From Candidatus Poribacteria bacterium (GTDB lineage Bacteria > Poribacteria > WGA-4E > WGA-3G), in contig JAJEET010000040.1 in the NCBI GenBank assembly GCA_022820835.1, positions 1-43,044 on the forward strand: a DNA stretch of 43,044 nt, read 5' to 3'. Shown in pieces: positions 6,964-15,767 of this stretch. The notes under the pieces were generated by a model. The model worked only from the letters and a program-made list of their open reading frames with translations, made no database searches and was not told where the DNA came from. The stretch's first letter is position 1. Each line of letters starts with the position of its first letter. A program made the translations under genes and the position numbers.

Positions 6964-8577
6964 ATGTCTAAACGCGATGAATTCATTACCTTTGTTAATG
7001 CACTTAAAGCGACTTCACCGACTATTAGCACCGAACAATACAGAGGGCTTCACCGACAAGCAGAAACCAAGTATGATCTCTCTGTTGAAGAAGCTTCTGA
7101 AATCCTGAAAAACTCAGGGTTGAATGTCGAAAGAACAGACAACTATATTAAGATATTAGGACTTTCAATTGAAGAATTGCAAAGTCATGATGAAGATACG
7201 ATTGTAAACCGTGTTGAAAAGGCTTACGATGAATATTATAGAGCGTCGTTGAAAGCGGGGGCGCGCCCCCGGGCCGACGGCAGAACAGAAGAGCAGTGGC
7301 GAACTCTCTTGAATCAAGCACAAGATACTCTCAAGGATTCTCAAAAACGGGAGGAATATATTGAGAATCTCCAGCAAGAGATGAACGATCCGCTCTTAGG
7401 GGGTAGTTCGACACCTATCTTTAAATTTCCTAACGGTGATGAAGCCTTGAATATCTCACAACTCGCAAGGTTGATGCTGAAGCATCCCAAGGATGCCACC
7501 GATGCCCTCTACCGTGAATACTTGGAGCAGAGTCTCGGCAGAGTCGGCGAAATGCACTTTGCCGATGCTGCACGATCTGTCGTTAGTGAATTTTCGGACA
7601 ACCGCGAACTCGGACTCAGTGCCATGGTATCAATCCTACAGGAGAAAATGGAGTTTCAGGAAGGACAGAACGCACGAACACCGGCCCAACTGGCTAAATC
7701 CATTGACCTCAATTGGGAGCAAGCAAAAAACCTTTTGTTCAACGGTTTCATCGCGCTCTGGCTGCAATATACGCAGCAGACCGAATTAGCAAATATAGCA
7801 CGAAACATCATGGAGCTTTACAAAGATGAGCAGGACATTGGTATGGAAAAGTTAGTCCAAAGCCTCAACCCGCGAATCGGTCATCCAAAACTCCATATAA
7901 GTCAGGAGGCTATCAACTTCGGTAACATTGATACTGAGACGCAAAAGAAAGTTCAACTCGAAATTAAAAATATCGGACGTGGATTCCTTTATGGCAATCT
8001 TCAATTAACCAATGACATACCCGGGCTCCGACTGTCCACTACGACTATTCAAGGTGACACTCGCTTTACCATCGAACTCGACGCAAGCCTTCTGGCAGCA
8101 AAAAAAACATATAAAACTGAATTGGTTGTTAACACAAATACGGGTGATCCTACAACTCCTTCATCACAATATGTAATCAAAGCAGAATCGGAATCGCCTA
8201 TCAATACAAATGTCGGCGGTTTATCTGGCGATATAAAAATCCCAATTGCTTGCTACGTTGATTATCCAGTCTCAAAATCCATACGCCGAATCGCAGTAAG
8301 TGGTGTCTCAGTAGCCGTTATTACCATTGCTGTGTGTCTAATAATTCTTCTACTTGGAAACACTGGATGGTTAGCAACACGTTTGACGGATACTAACTTT
8401 GTAACTTTCGATGCTGATTGGACCGAATGGTCAGACAAATGGATATGGACGAATTGGACAATCTATAAACCTGGGACACCAGGTATTGGTTATCGTTTTG
8501 TAATTGCCCTTGCTGCACTCGTTGTAGGTGTCTTTGCCTATTGGTTCTTTTTCTTCAAAAAAAGAGGACAGCTATGA
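6964..8577 (+). CDS. Membrane protein with HPD-less J-domain-like segment and Ig-like domain
   Basis: I know no named family for this 537-residue protein. Residues 60-133 read like a J domain: YIKILGLS at the start, VEKAYDEYY as helix II, and LLNQAQDTLKDSQKREEYI matching helices III-IV. There is no HPD tripeptide. At the equivalent loop (about 94-106) lies ARPRADG, part of it encoded by a perfect GC-rich palindrome (7257-7270). A helical region follows (160-300), then an Ig-like/ASH-like beta domain (about 307-412) and two membrane helices (about 443-465 and 511-531). The first 440 residues should therefore face one compartment, probably the cytoplasm because there is no signal peptide. It follows a lidless Hsp70 and is coupled by an ATGA overlap to the next membrane protein. 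Confidence 0.75.
   Translation: MSKRDEFITFVNALKATSPTISTEQYRGLHRQAETKYDLSVEEASEILKNSGLNVERTDNYIKILGLSIEELQSHDEDTIVNRVEKAYDEYYRASLKAGARPRADGRTEEQWRTLLNQAQDTLKDSQKREEYIENLQQEMNDPLLGGSSTPIFKFPNGDEALNISQLARLMLKHPKDATDALYREYLEQSLGRVGEMHFADAARSVVSEFSDNRELGLSAMVSILQEKMEFQEGQNARTPAQLAKSIDLNWEQAKNLLFNGFIALWLQYTQQTELANIARNIMELYKDEQDIGMEKLVQSLNPRIGHPKLHISQEAINFGNIDTETQKKVQLEIKNIGRGFLYGNLQLTNDIPGLRLSTTTIQGDTRFTIELDASLLAAKKTYKTELVVNTNTGDPTTPSSQYVIKAESESPINTNVGGLSGDIKIPIACYVDYPVSKSIRRIAVSGVSVAVITIAVCLIILLLGNTGWLATRLTDTNFVTFDADWTEWSDKWIWTNWTIYKPGTPGIGYRFVIALAALVVGVFAYWFFFFKKRGQL
7257..7270. repeat. GC-rich palindrome inside coding sequence
   Basis: GGGGGCGCGCCCCC is a perfect 14-bp palindrome in an otherwise AT-balanced gene. 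It encodes part of AGARP, in the loop of the J-like segment. Comparable GC-rich palindromes occur at 23886-23899 and 27196-27216. Confidence 0.6.
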
Positions 8578-9482
8578 TTTGGCAGATTTCTATCAAAGAT
8601 GGATTCAGAACCCTAAATCGGAATCGAAAGTTAATTATCATTGCGCTTATCTCCGTGGTATTTGGCAAGATCATCGATCTAATTGAACAATTTACCGATA
8701 AGACATTATACGAACTGATTGCTGTCAGTGTCAGGACAGAGAAATTACAACATGCACTTGAAAGTGCACAAGCAGGGCGTTTTGACGAAACTTGGCGTGT
8801 GCTGAATCAGATGGAATATCTCAATCTGGAGCAACCTCAATTTCTTATTATTGTCGCAAGCCTTTTGATAGCAGCGTTTTTAATTGCATTCTACAACGAT
8901 ACAGGCTTAGCCGCACTCATTCGTGACTTACTGATAAAAAATAGTTACCGTTCGACCCAGGTCATCGCCTATGGTCGAATGTACTTCAAACCGGCACTCA
9001 TCTTCAAGGGGTCGTTTTACCTCATTGCAGGTTTTGTAGTTGTTGTGATCTCTCCTATACTATTTTTGCTTTATCAGATGTTGGCTTCACCGATTCTCGC
9101 ATGGACTGTAATCGCGCTTTGTACGCTGCCTTTACTTGTCATTTACGTTAGTTTTCTATCACTTGGTATGAAGTTTATCATTATTGAGGGAGAACAGCGC
9201 GTCCGCGCCATTTATCGACTCACAAAATCACTCATGCTGGATAACAGATGGGAAGTCGGTATATGTTTTTTCTTTATGGTTTTAGTGACTGTCGGTTCCA
9301 CAATCGCAGCTTACTATCTTATGGGAAGCCAACTGCAATTTCTTATCAGTTATTCGTTAAGTATTTTTATGCTCTCTTACGTGACAGTCCTGCTAAAAAT
9401 CACCAGTTTTGTTTTCTATCTCTTGATTCGTGATAGGCAAATTTTATCTATCAATGACACGGAGGTTGCTAACAATGGATAG
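8574..9482 (+). CDS. Multi-pass membrane protein of unknown function
   Basis: The start is the ATG that overlaps the upstream TGA (ATGA), giving 302 residues. About five to six membrane helices are visible (for example near KLIIIALISVVFG, FLIIVASLLIAAFLIAFY, LIAGFVVVVISPILFLL, WTVIALCTLPLLVIYVSF). A soluble stretch of about 45 residues follows the first helix. The layout resembles DUF975 or glycerophosphodiester-phosphodiesterase membrane-domain proteins, but no decisive motif is seen. It belongs to the block that follows the Hsp70 and overlaps the next gene by 8 bases. Confidence 0.7.
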   Translation: MIWQISIKDGFRTLNRNRKLIIIALISVVFGKIIDLIEQFTDKTLYELIAVSVRTEKLQHALESAQAGRFDETWRVLNQMEYLNLEQPQFLIIVASLLIAAFLIAFYNDTGLAALIRDLLIKNSYRSTQVIAYGRMYFKPALIFKGSFYLIAGFVVVVISPILFLLYQMLASPILAWTVIALCTLPLLVIYVSFLSLGMKFIIIEGEQRVRAIYRLTKSLMLDNRWEVGICFFFMVLVTVGSTIAAYYLMGSQLQFLISYSLSIFMLSYVTVLLKITSFVFYLLIRDRQILSINDTEVANNG

Positions 9483-9852
9483 CGCGGTAGGTCTTATTAT
9501 TGTTGTCGCAGTCATTGTCTTTTTAATCTGGCTTATTGGTCAACTTATTTCTTTAGTCCTTTTCGTGGTCCTTATTGTTCCTATCTATCTTGTTTTTCTC
9601 TTATATCTTGGATTGAGGTTCGTCGCAACAAACATATTTGTCTTGATCGATGAACTCTTTTATCTCGGATTCGATGTGCCTGTTATTACCGTTTGGGTTT
9701 TCTGGGGACTTGTGATTGGGGCAGCGATTCAAGGATACCGAGAATTAAGAAGTATTTATGGACGGAAGTGGCTCGGGATGTTAATACTCATCACCCCTGT
9801 ACTTTTGTTGACGCTTGTTGGTGTAATCAAAAATGTTACAGGTTCTCTTTAA
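9475..9852 (+). CDS. Small four-helix membrane protein
   Basis: The ATG at 9475 is chosen because GGAGG lies 9 bases upstream (9461-9465); in-frame codons further upstream fall inside the preceding gene. The 125-residue product is almost entirely hydrophobic, with about four membrane helices and a short polar loop (GYRELRSIYGRKW) before the last one. No family is recognised. Its start overlaps the end of the upstream membrane gene, so both are translated from the same message. Confidence 0.65.
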   Translation: MDSAVGLIIVVAVIVFLIWLIGQLISLVLFVVLIVPIYLVFLLYLGLRFVATNIFVLIDELFYLGFDVPVITVWVFWGLVIGAAIQGYRELRSIYGRKWLGMLILITPVLLLTLVGVIKNVTGSL

Positions 9853-9893
9853 ACACCAACCCACCTCAACCAACTGCAAGGAAAATTTAAAAA

Positions 9894-10448
9894 ATGGAGA
9901 TTGTAACACTCACCTATAAAAGACCGCCCGATCGGGTGAATCATTTCCAACAGGAGCTGCTTTATCTGGACGACGATGTGATTGTCACGTCTCAGCGGGT
10001 TAAGCCGTCTACACCCATCGTTCAAAACGGTGAAACGGTTTTAGCGGACAACTTCGCCGCGATCTGGTTTGTGTTCACGGGACTTTGGTATGATGTCGGT
10101 AAAGTTTACAATCTGAATAACGAGTGGACCGGTTATTACTGCGATATTATGAAACCGGTCAAGCGGAGCGTAGATCGGGCAGGAAAACTTGACTGTTTTG
10201 AAATCACAGATCTTTTCTTGGATCTCTGGATCAATCCAGACGGCACCTATGAAATTCAGGACGAAGACGAATTTGAAGAGGCAATCCAAAGCGGAGCGAT
10301 TGACACCACGTTAGAAAAAACGGCATGGAACGTACTCAACACACTGATCGCTGAAGTTGCGTCCGGACGTTTAGAACATCGGGTACAAACAGTAACGAAC
10401 AGAATGAAATTCACGGATTTGCAGGATTATGTGGAAAAACTACCTTAG
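9894..10448 (+). CDS. DUF402 domain-containing protein (NtdP-like)
   Basis: This 184-residue protein matches the DUF402 pattern: an aromatic-rich W.DVGK.Y...W core (about 63-79), GYYCDI (80-85), then DLFLDLWI.PDG.YEIQDEDEFEEA (about 105-130). DUF402 proteins include nucleoside tri- and diphosphate phosphatases and RNA-binding proteins such as FAU-1. The acidic cluster after LDLW is where the metal-binding residues of the phosphatases lie. The gene begins after a leader with GCAAGGAAAA like those of 2149 and 32389. The aminotransferase gene follows 21 bases later. The substrate is unknown. Confidence 0.8.
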   Translation: MEIVTLTYKRPPDRVNHFQQELLYLDDDVIVTSQRVKPSTPIVQNGETVLADNFAAIWFVFTGLWYDVGKVYNLNNEWTGYYCDIMKPVKRSVDRAGKLDCFEITDLFLDLWINPDGTYEIQDEDEFEEAIQSGAIDTTLEKTAWNVLNTLIAEVASGRLEHRVQTVTNRMKFTDLQDYVEKLP

Positions 10449-10469
10449 ACCTTGAAGGGGGAGAAAAAA

Positions 10470-11684
10470 ATGGCAACATTGGCAATAAACGGAGGCGAAC
10501 CTGTCCGTACATCCGGTTTCCCTACATGGCCCACACTCGATAAAACTGATATTGAAGCGTTTGAGTCCATCTACAACAGCCGACAATGGGGAGTCGGTGG
10601 ACCGAAAGTTCCCGAATTCGCAAAACAATTCGCCGAATTCCAAGGCGCGAACTACGGCGTTTGCGTCAATAGCGGCACCACAGCACTCTATGTGGCACTC
10701 AAAGCAGCAGGGGTTTGCCCGGGCGACGAAGTCATTACAACCGCTTACACCTTTCAAGCGACAGTCGTTGCTATCCTGATGACACACGCCGTGCCGGTCT
10801 TTGTCGATACTGTACCGGAGAGTTTCCTGTTGGATGCCACCAAAATCGAAGCCGCAATAACGGAAAAGACGAAAGTTATTCTACCCGTTCACATCGCAGG
10901 ATACCCAGCAGATTTGGACGCGCTTGTGGACATCGCGAATCGGCATAACCTTGCGATTGTCGAGGATTGTGCACAGGCACACGGTGCAGAGTGGCGGGGA
11001 CGCGGTGTCGGCAGTTGGGGACATTTCGGATGCTTCAGTTTTCAATCCTCGAAAAACCTATGCGCCGGTGAAGGCGGGATCGTCCTAATGAATGATCGGG
11101 AACTCTATGAACGGGCGTACGCACTGCATAACTGTGGACGCACACTACCGGATGCCGAATTCGGCGTCGCAGAACCCTTCGGCGGCAACTTCCGAATGAC
11201 AGAATGGCAAGCCGGAATTCTGCTTTCTCGACTGACGCGGCTTGAAGCTGAGACCAACTACCGACACAAAAATATGCGATGGTTAGACGGTTGGCTCGGC
11301 GAGGTCCCCGGTATCAAAGTCACACCACTCGACCCGCGTGCAACGCGCGGCGGATGCCACGGGTATAAAGCACTCTTTGACTCTGAGGAGTTTGAAGGCA
11401 TCTCACGTGAAACCTTCCTCCGAGCGATGCGTGCTGAAGGTATACCGATGGGATACTGGTATTCTACGCCTATGTATCGCGCCTCGTTTCTCGCCTCTAA
11501 CCTATTTGGTCAAGGCCTCAATTTCGACGATGTACACTGTCCTGAAACCGAAAAAATATGTCAAACAGGTCTCTCCCTGAGCCAAAACATCCTCATGGCA
11601 AGCGAGGAAGCTATAGAAGACATTATTAAAGCAGTCATCAAGATCCGCCGAAACGTCGGTGAATTAAAATCCGAAACAGCTTGA
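10470..11684 (+). CDS. DegT/DnrJ/EryC1/StrS family PLP-dependent aminotransferase
   Basis: The ATG at 10470 follows AAGGGGGAG at 7 bases, giving 404 residues. Fold type I PLP features are present: NSGTTALYVALKAAG near residue 70 for phosphate binding, VEDCAQAHGA with the pyridine-binding Asp, and SFQSSKNLCAGEGG containing the Schiff-base Lys. The C-terminal small domain is complete. Family members transfer an amino group to keto-sugars, keto-inositols or similar carbonyls, usually for antibiotic, glycan or aminocyclitol synthesis. No sugar-nucleotide pathway is adjacent, so the substrate stays open. It follows the DUF402 gene closely. Confidence 0.9.
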   Translation: MATLAINGGEPVRTSGFPTWPTLDKTDIEAFESIYNSRQWGVGGPKVPEFAKQFAEFQGANYGVCVNSGTTALYVALKAAGVCPGDEVITTAYTFQATVVAILMTHAVPVFVDTVPESFLLDATKIEAAITEKTKVILPVHIAGYPADLDALVDIANRHNLAIVEDCAQAHGAEWRGRGVGSWGHFGCFSFQSSKNLCAGEGGIVLMNDRELYERAYALHNCGRTLPDAEFGVAEPFGGNFRMTEWQAGILLSRLTRLEAETNYRHKNMRWLDGWLGEVPGIKVTPLDPRATRGGCHGYKALFDSEEFEGISRETFLRAMRAEGIPMGYWYSTPMYRASFLASNLFGQGLNFDDVHCPETEKICQTGLSLSQNILMASEEAIEDIIKAVIKIRRNVGELKSETA

Positions 11685-11726
11685 GGTGGAGTGTCGGCAA
11701 TTCCTAAGTCTTATAGATTTTTTACT

Positions 11727-11896
11727 CTCCTTTTAGTTCGAGGTGACTCTATATAGACAAATCCCATAAGCAATTTCGGAAATTGCCATTCACTTTCCGT
11801 TCTCTTGCTTATTTGTGGCACACTTGTCGATGGAATCGCGCAAGTTGTATTTTGTACTATCCTTTTCAAGCTAAACGGACTCTATATAAACAAATC
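11727..11896 (+). repeat. Pair of direct repeats in the leader of the acidic protein gene
   Basis: GACTCTATATAGACAAATC at 11745-11763 and GACTCTATATAAACAAATC at 11878-11896 differ at one base. Each is preceded by CTCCTTTT or ATCCTTTT at a similar distance, so the unit is about 37 bp. The second copy ends 20 bases before the ATG at 11917. They may be duplicated promoter or operator sites; TATATA could serve as a -10. The 230-bp gap holds no convincing gene. Confidence 0.5.
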
Positions 11897-11916
11897 GACC
11901 TAATAAGGAGACAATC

Positions 11917-12498
11917 ATGTCTAACGAACGTGAATTCCAAGAGGAAACTCACAGACAAAAGGAAATTCGCAGGATCCTACGGCTACTGGAAACCACAGCG
12001 CGCATTGTAGAAACTTCTGCGATTACAGACCATTTCTCAGACGGTGCGGAGCGGTGTACTCGGCAATTCAACAACGCACTCAACCTTCTCGCGGAGCTTG
12101 ATGCTGTACCCGACGGACTGTTTGAACCCCTCGAAACGGATGCCTCTTTTGGCGACATCTGTTTCGCATGCCACCAAGTCTCAGCGTACGTCAGAGAAGG
12201 ATGCATTGATGATTTCGACTTCGCTCAAGTGAAGAAAACCATTGGTGACGAATTAAAAGATGTCCCCGAAATGGTGCGCCAAGCAATGCCCTCTTTCCTC
12301 AAGGATATGTGGGGCGGGCAAGCACAAGATGGCGATATTGATACTGTCGAAACCGTCGAAGTTACCTCAGACGAAGACGAAGACGCAGAAGCGACGACAC
12401 CCGTCGAACAACGTATCGCCAGACTTGAGGGACAGATGGAGACTGTTGTCGAGATACTTCAAGAAATCCGAACACAACAGCAGAATAACGACTCGTAA
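11917..12498 (+). CDS. Conserved-looking acidic protein of unknown function
   Basis: I do not recognise this 193-residue protein. The N-terminal half is helical and charged, with a few cysteines (RCTRQFN, DICFACHQ). Residues about 135-155 are an acidic linker (TSDEDEDAEATTP). The C-terminal 30 residues form a clear coiled coil (RIARLEGQMETVVEILQEI). There is no signal peptide or membrane helix, so it should be cytoplasmic and perhaps oligomeric. AAGGAG lies 8 bases before the ATG. It stands alone between two non-coding stretches with hairpins and repeats. Confidence 0.65.
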   Translation: MSNEREFQEETHRQKEIRRILRLLETTARIVETSAITDHFSDGAERCTRQFNNALNLLAELDAVPDGLFEPLETDASFGDICFACHQVSAYVREGCIDDFDFAQVKKTIGDELKDVPEMVRQAMPSFLKDMWGGQAQDGDIDTVETVEVTSDEDEDAEATTPVEQRIARLEGQMETVVEILQEIRTQQQNNDS

Positions 12499-12504
12499 GC
12501 TGCA

Positions 12505-12540
12505 CCTGTCTGGAATAGCGTCTATAACTTTCCAGACAGG
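12505..12540 (+). terminator. Strong stem-loop downstream of the acidic protein gene
   Basis: CCTGTCTGGAA at 12505-12515 pairs perfectly with TTCCAGACAGG at 12530-12540 (11 bp, 14-base loop). It lies 7 bases after the TAA. No T-run follows, so termination would be atypical or factor-dependent. Confidence 0.5.
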
Positions 12541-12590
12541 CTGCGCTGCCCTTTACCACAAAAAATGTCTAAGGTAACAGGAGGAATTCA

Positions 12591-13691
12591 ATGGAACGGT
12601 TCACGAAGTTAAAGGTCCTTGTGATGTTGCTTTTTTATCCGATCACTTGGATTCTTCATGCCAACGCGCAGCCGGTGTCCGACGTTACATCAATCGAAGA
12701 GGAAAACATTTTGAAGAAGATTGAGAAAACGTATAATGTCAAGGCTGGTGGGAATTTAACAATTGTGTCAGAATTCGGGGCAATTGACGTTCAAACTGCT
12801 GAACAGGATAAGGTTGAGGCTGTTATTATCTTTAGCCCCGCTGATAGCGGCGTGGGTAATATTAGCGGCGTGGGTAATATTGTCGGTAATAATAATAATG
12901 CCGTCAATAATGTTGTTATAATAAACGGGAAGGTTCAAAACGGATCAAAATCCAAGTTGGACCCGCGGGTAAAAGAGGCCGTTGAGGATTTTGAAGTGAC
13001 TTTTGAACACAAGGATTCCGATGTTCGTATTGAGGGAAAGTTTAAGCGAGGTCGTAAGCACTGGCAGAAAGAACTGAATCGGTTGAAAATACGCTTTCTA
13101 TTGACGGTGCCTCAACAGTACAACGTTGACTTAGTCACCTCAAGCGGTGGTGTTTCGGTGGCTGACCTTGATGGTGATGTTCGTGCAAAAAATTCAGCTG
13201 GAAGTTTGCAGTTCGGTAAAATCAAAGGCACTGTGTGGGGACGCACGTCAGCCGGAAGTATCAATCTGACTTCATCTGATAGCACTGTTGATGTAAAAAC
13301 GTCTTCTGGCAGTATTAAAATCGGTAATGTTGCTGGTAACGTTCAGGCACAAACTTCGAGCGGTAGTATCAGACTCGGTAGTGTCGGCGGAACTGTAAAC
13401 GCGAGAACCTCAAGCGGTTCCATTCGGGCTTCTTTAGCAGGACAACCCCGAAAAGCGTGTAGTTTGCACACATCAGCGGGAAGTATAACTGTTAACCTTC
13501 TGTCAGACATCGCAGTTGATGTGGACGCAGAAACCAGTGCTGGGAGCGTTTCAACAGAACTTGCAGTGGCTTCAGTTATACGAGGAAAAGTGCCTAAAAA
13601 TAGGCTAAAGGGCAGCATAAATGGTGGAGGTCCCCTGTTGAAATTGCGCACCTCCGCCGGAAGCATCCGTTTGAAAAAAGCAGCAGATTAA
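12591..13691 (+). CDS. Secreted DUF4097-type beta-repeat protein
   Basis: This 366-residue protein has a signal peptide (about 1-26, ending ANA). From about residue 185 it carries a series of TSSGSI/TSAGSI repeats about 18-20 residues apart, the pattern of DUF4097 (putative adhesin) beta-helix or beta-roll proteins. Residues about 85-120 form an Asn/Gly/Val-rich low-complexity insert (GVGNISGVGNIVGNNNN) encoded by a short tandem repeat. AGGAGG precedes the ATG. A periplasmic or surface location is likely. No enzyme motif is seen and its role is unknown; a scaffold or adhesin is the usual guess for the family. Confidence 0.8.
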   Translation: MERFTKLKVLVMLLFYPITWILHANAQPVSDVTSIEEENILKKIEKTYNVKAGGNLTIVSEFGAIDVQTAEQDKVEAVIIFSPADSGVGNISGVGNIVGNNNNAVNNVVIINGKVQNGSKSKLDPRVKEAVEDFEVTFEHKDSDVRIEGKFKRGRKHWQKELNRLKIRFLLTVPQQYNVDLVTSSGGVSVADLDGDVRAKNSAGSLQFGKIKGTVWGRTSAGSINLTSSDSTVDVKTSSGSIKIGNVAGNVQAQTSSGSIRLGSVGGTVNARTSSGSIRASLAGQPRKACSLHTSAGSITVNLLSDIAVDVDAETSAGSVSTELAVASVIRGKVPKNRLKGSINGGGPLLKLRTSAGSIRLKKAAD

Positions 13692-13770
13692 ACACGTTTT
13701 CGGATTGGAAGTAGTGTTTGCCAAGACAAGAGGATTGTGTGATAGAATGTTGTAGTTCCTCGTGTGTACC

Positions 13771-13835
13771 CGTTCAACCCAACCTACAAAATCATACTTA
13801 AACTGACAACTGACAACCGATAACTGATAACCATT
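13771..13835. repeat. Dispersed intergenic repeats (AACCCAACCTACA core and TGAYAAC runs)
   Basis: CGTTCAACCCAACCTACA at 13771-13788 is the core also found at 1763, 1979, 20259 and 31963. From about 13800 comes a run of ACTGACAAC/ACTGATAAC heptamer-like units up to the stop codon of the minus-strand gene at 13836. Similar runs occur at 28051 and 37981. Confidence 0.6.
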
Positions 13836-15743
13836 TTACCAATGCTTAAACGAATACATCCGTTGTCCGAGGAATAGTCCTAAAATCGCCCAGAGACTCC
13901 CCATCACAAATTCACCGAGCATTGTCCCGAAAAAGAGCGGCAATGTTCGGCGGTACGCGCCAATCCCACCGTGCCGAATCAGTATCGACTTTATCAACCA
14001 CGCCAAAAAAACAGGAAACCAGAGCCGACCAAAATTCCAATTACCCGCAAGTGGATACGCAAGCGGGTGCAGCTGCCACCAGATAAATCGCAGCCGCATA
14101 AAGAGTGTCGTGAGTGTCAGAGAGATACCGAATCCGAAAAAGCCGAGGTGTCGCCAGTCTGTATCGTTCGGGAGCGTCAACCAGCGTTGCAAGTCGTTGA
14201 ACGCCTCCTGTCCGCGCCACGTCCCCAAACTGCCGTGTCGGTAACCCGCATGTAGAAACGCAACAAATCCGATAAAGAGTCCAATAACCGTCGCACCCCA
14301 CATCACCCACAGCAGTTGACGTGTATTGATTTGCCCTTTGTCAGCGAGCTTAAATCCCTCTAACTGATTCGGCATCGGCTGCGAACGGTAATTACGGGTG
14401 AACCCATACAGGAAAGCAAACCCCGTCAATGTCGGCGCACCAATCTTTCTGGAGCCAAGAATCGAAGTCAAGAAAATGCCCGGACCCGCACGATAAAAAT
14501 CCTGCGTCGGTGTTCCGAGTTCCGCGCGCATCCGTGTGAACGCCAAAACGAGTATGAAATGGATACTGAAAAACGCGAGCACACCCCACCACGACATCCC
14601 CGCCTTCAGACAAAATCCAAAGATAACCGCAACACTAACCAACAAGCCAACAAACGCACCACGATACCCCATCGGTTCATTTACAGGGTCAAGATTCGTT
14701 TGCAAACCTAAGATATTACGGATAACCTGCCATAAGTGCTTGTGCGTTATCCAGAGCGCGAAGAAACAGAGGCCGAAATACGCACCCAGCGACTGCATGT
14801 CAATATGTGGATACCCCGGTGTCTGATTCATCCCTGTCATCGCACCGAAGACGAGCTGCGCCTTCCAAAAGAGATAAAACAACCAACAAGACAGCGACAA
14901 ATCTAACGGCATTAAGAAACCGATACCGATGGCATAAGGGTTCAGATGAATCGGCGTTGAACCGATAGCACTCAGCGGTTTTTCTGTGAACATCGCTCCG
15001 ATGTCATAACGGATAGGGATGCTCGGTACATAAGGATAGAGAAAACTAATACCGTTAATCAGATCGAGTCCAAAACCGACACCGAAGCCTACCCAGAGGA
15101 GCCGATTCCGGTAGAAACTCGTCCCTTTCGTCATCTCAAACGGGAGTAAAATGATCGGATAACTCAGCTTCTCGTGTTCAATCCACTGTTTACGAAGAAT
15201 GACGCTCAGCATCATCATGGAGAACGCAAGCGCAGAAAAGAATACTAACCACGCCATTACCGGCGTGAGCCACGCACGGATATGCGCGATTTCAAATAGA
15301 TTTGACGTGCCTTCGTAATAACCGGCTAAAGCACGCCGATTCATGACAGCGATCCAGTCAGGAATATATCGAAAAAAGAGAGATTGCCACTCGTTCTCCG
15401 GTGTCGCGAACCACGTCGCATGCCCCAAGACGCACATCGTCGCCTGCAACAGATCGTGTCCACACACGACGCATGCCAGTGTTACCATGAGGTACACCGT
15501 TAGCATCTCTGCTTGCGTGAGTTGCCATTTCGGGAGGTAGCGTGTCAGTGGGATGTTGATAATCGTGATAAGGAAAAGCGTAAAAACGGCGTTGAAGATA
15601 ATCGCCATTGTGGTCGGGTACTGTGTCGTCCACACGGTCTCCGTCTGGACGACAAGGTAGATATTCAGCGGAAGCGACAGGAGTCCTAACAGAATAGCCC
15701 GCCATGTGATACTTTCGGTTGATAGGCGCGGTGGTTTGTCCAT
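13836..15743 (-). CDS. DUF6785/DUF6784-type large membrane protein (OPT-transporter-like)
   Basis: This 635-residue protein has about 14-16 predicted membrane helices. It contains segments I recall from the DUF6785 family of Poribacteria and Planctomycetes, such as HEKLSYPIILLPFEMT, TRMRAELGTPTQDF and the internal GYPHIDMQSLGAYFG. The fold is thought to resemble oligopeptide transporters, but the substrate is unknown. It is the last gene of the minus-strand envelope operon, starting 25 bases after the Omp85 stop. AAGAAG upstream is a weak ribosome site. Termination downstream is not obvious; the gene ends inside a TGATAAC-type repeat. Confidence 0.8.
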   Translation of the reverse strand: MDKPPRLSTESITWRAILLGLLSLPLNIYLVVQTETVWTTQYPTTMAIIFNAVFTLFLITIINIPLTRYLPKWQLTQAEMLTVYLMVTLACVVCGHDLLQATMCVLGHATWFATPENEWQSLFFRYIPDWIAVMNRRALAGYYEGTSNLFEIAHIRAWLTPVMAWLVFFSALAFSMMMLSVILRKQWIEHEKLSYPIILLPFEMTKGTSFYRNRLLWVGFGVGFGLDLINGISFLYPYVPSIPIRYDIGAMFTEKPLSAIGSTPIHLNPYAIGIGFLMPLDLSLSCWLFYLFWKAQLVFGAMTGMNQTPGYPHIDMQSLGAYFGLCFFALWITHKHLWQVIRNILGLQTNLDPVNEPMGYRGAFVGLLVSVAVIFGFCLKAGMSWWGVLAFFSIHFILVLAFTRMRAELGTPTQDFYRAGPGIFLTSILGSRKIGAPTLTGFAFLYGFTRNYRSQPMPNQLEGFKLADKGQINTRQLLWVMWGATVIGLFIGFVAFLHAGYRHGSLGTWRGQEAFNDLQRWLTLPNDTDWRHLGFFGFGISLTLTTLFMRLRFIWWQLHPLAYPLAGNWNFGRLWFPVFLAWLIKSILIRHGGIGAYRRTLPLFFGTMLGEFVMGSLWAILGLFLGQRMYSFKHW

Positions 15744-15767
15744 ATTCGTGTCGCTTCTTGATAGAAC

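Noticed and set aside
13800..13835. CRISPR-like array in the ACTGATAAC runs
   Set aside because: Units are 7-9 bp without spacers; simple tandem repeat.
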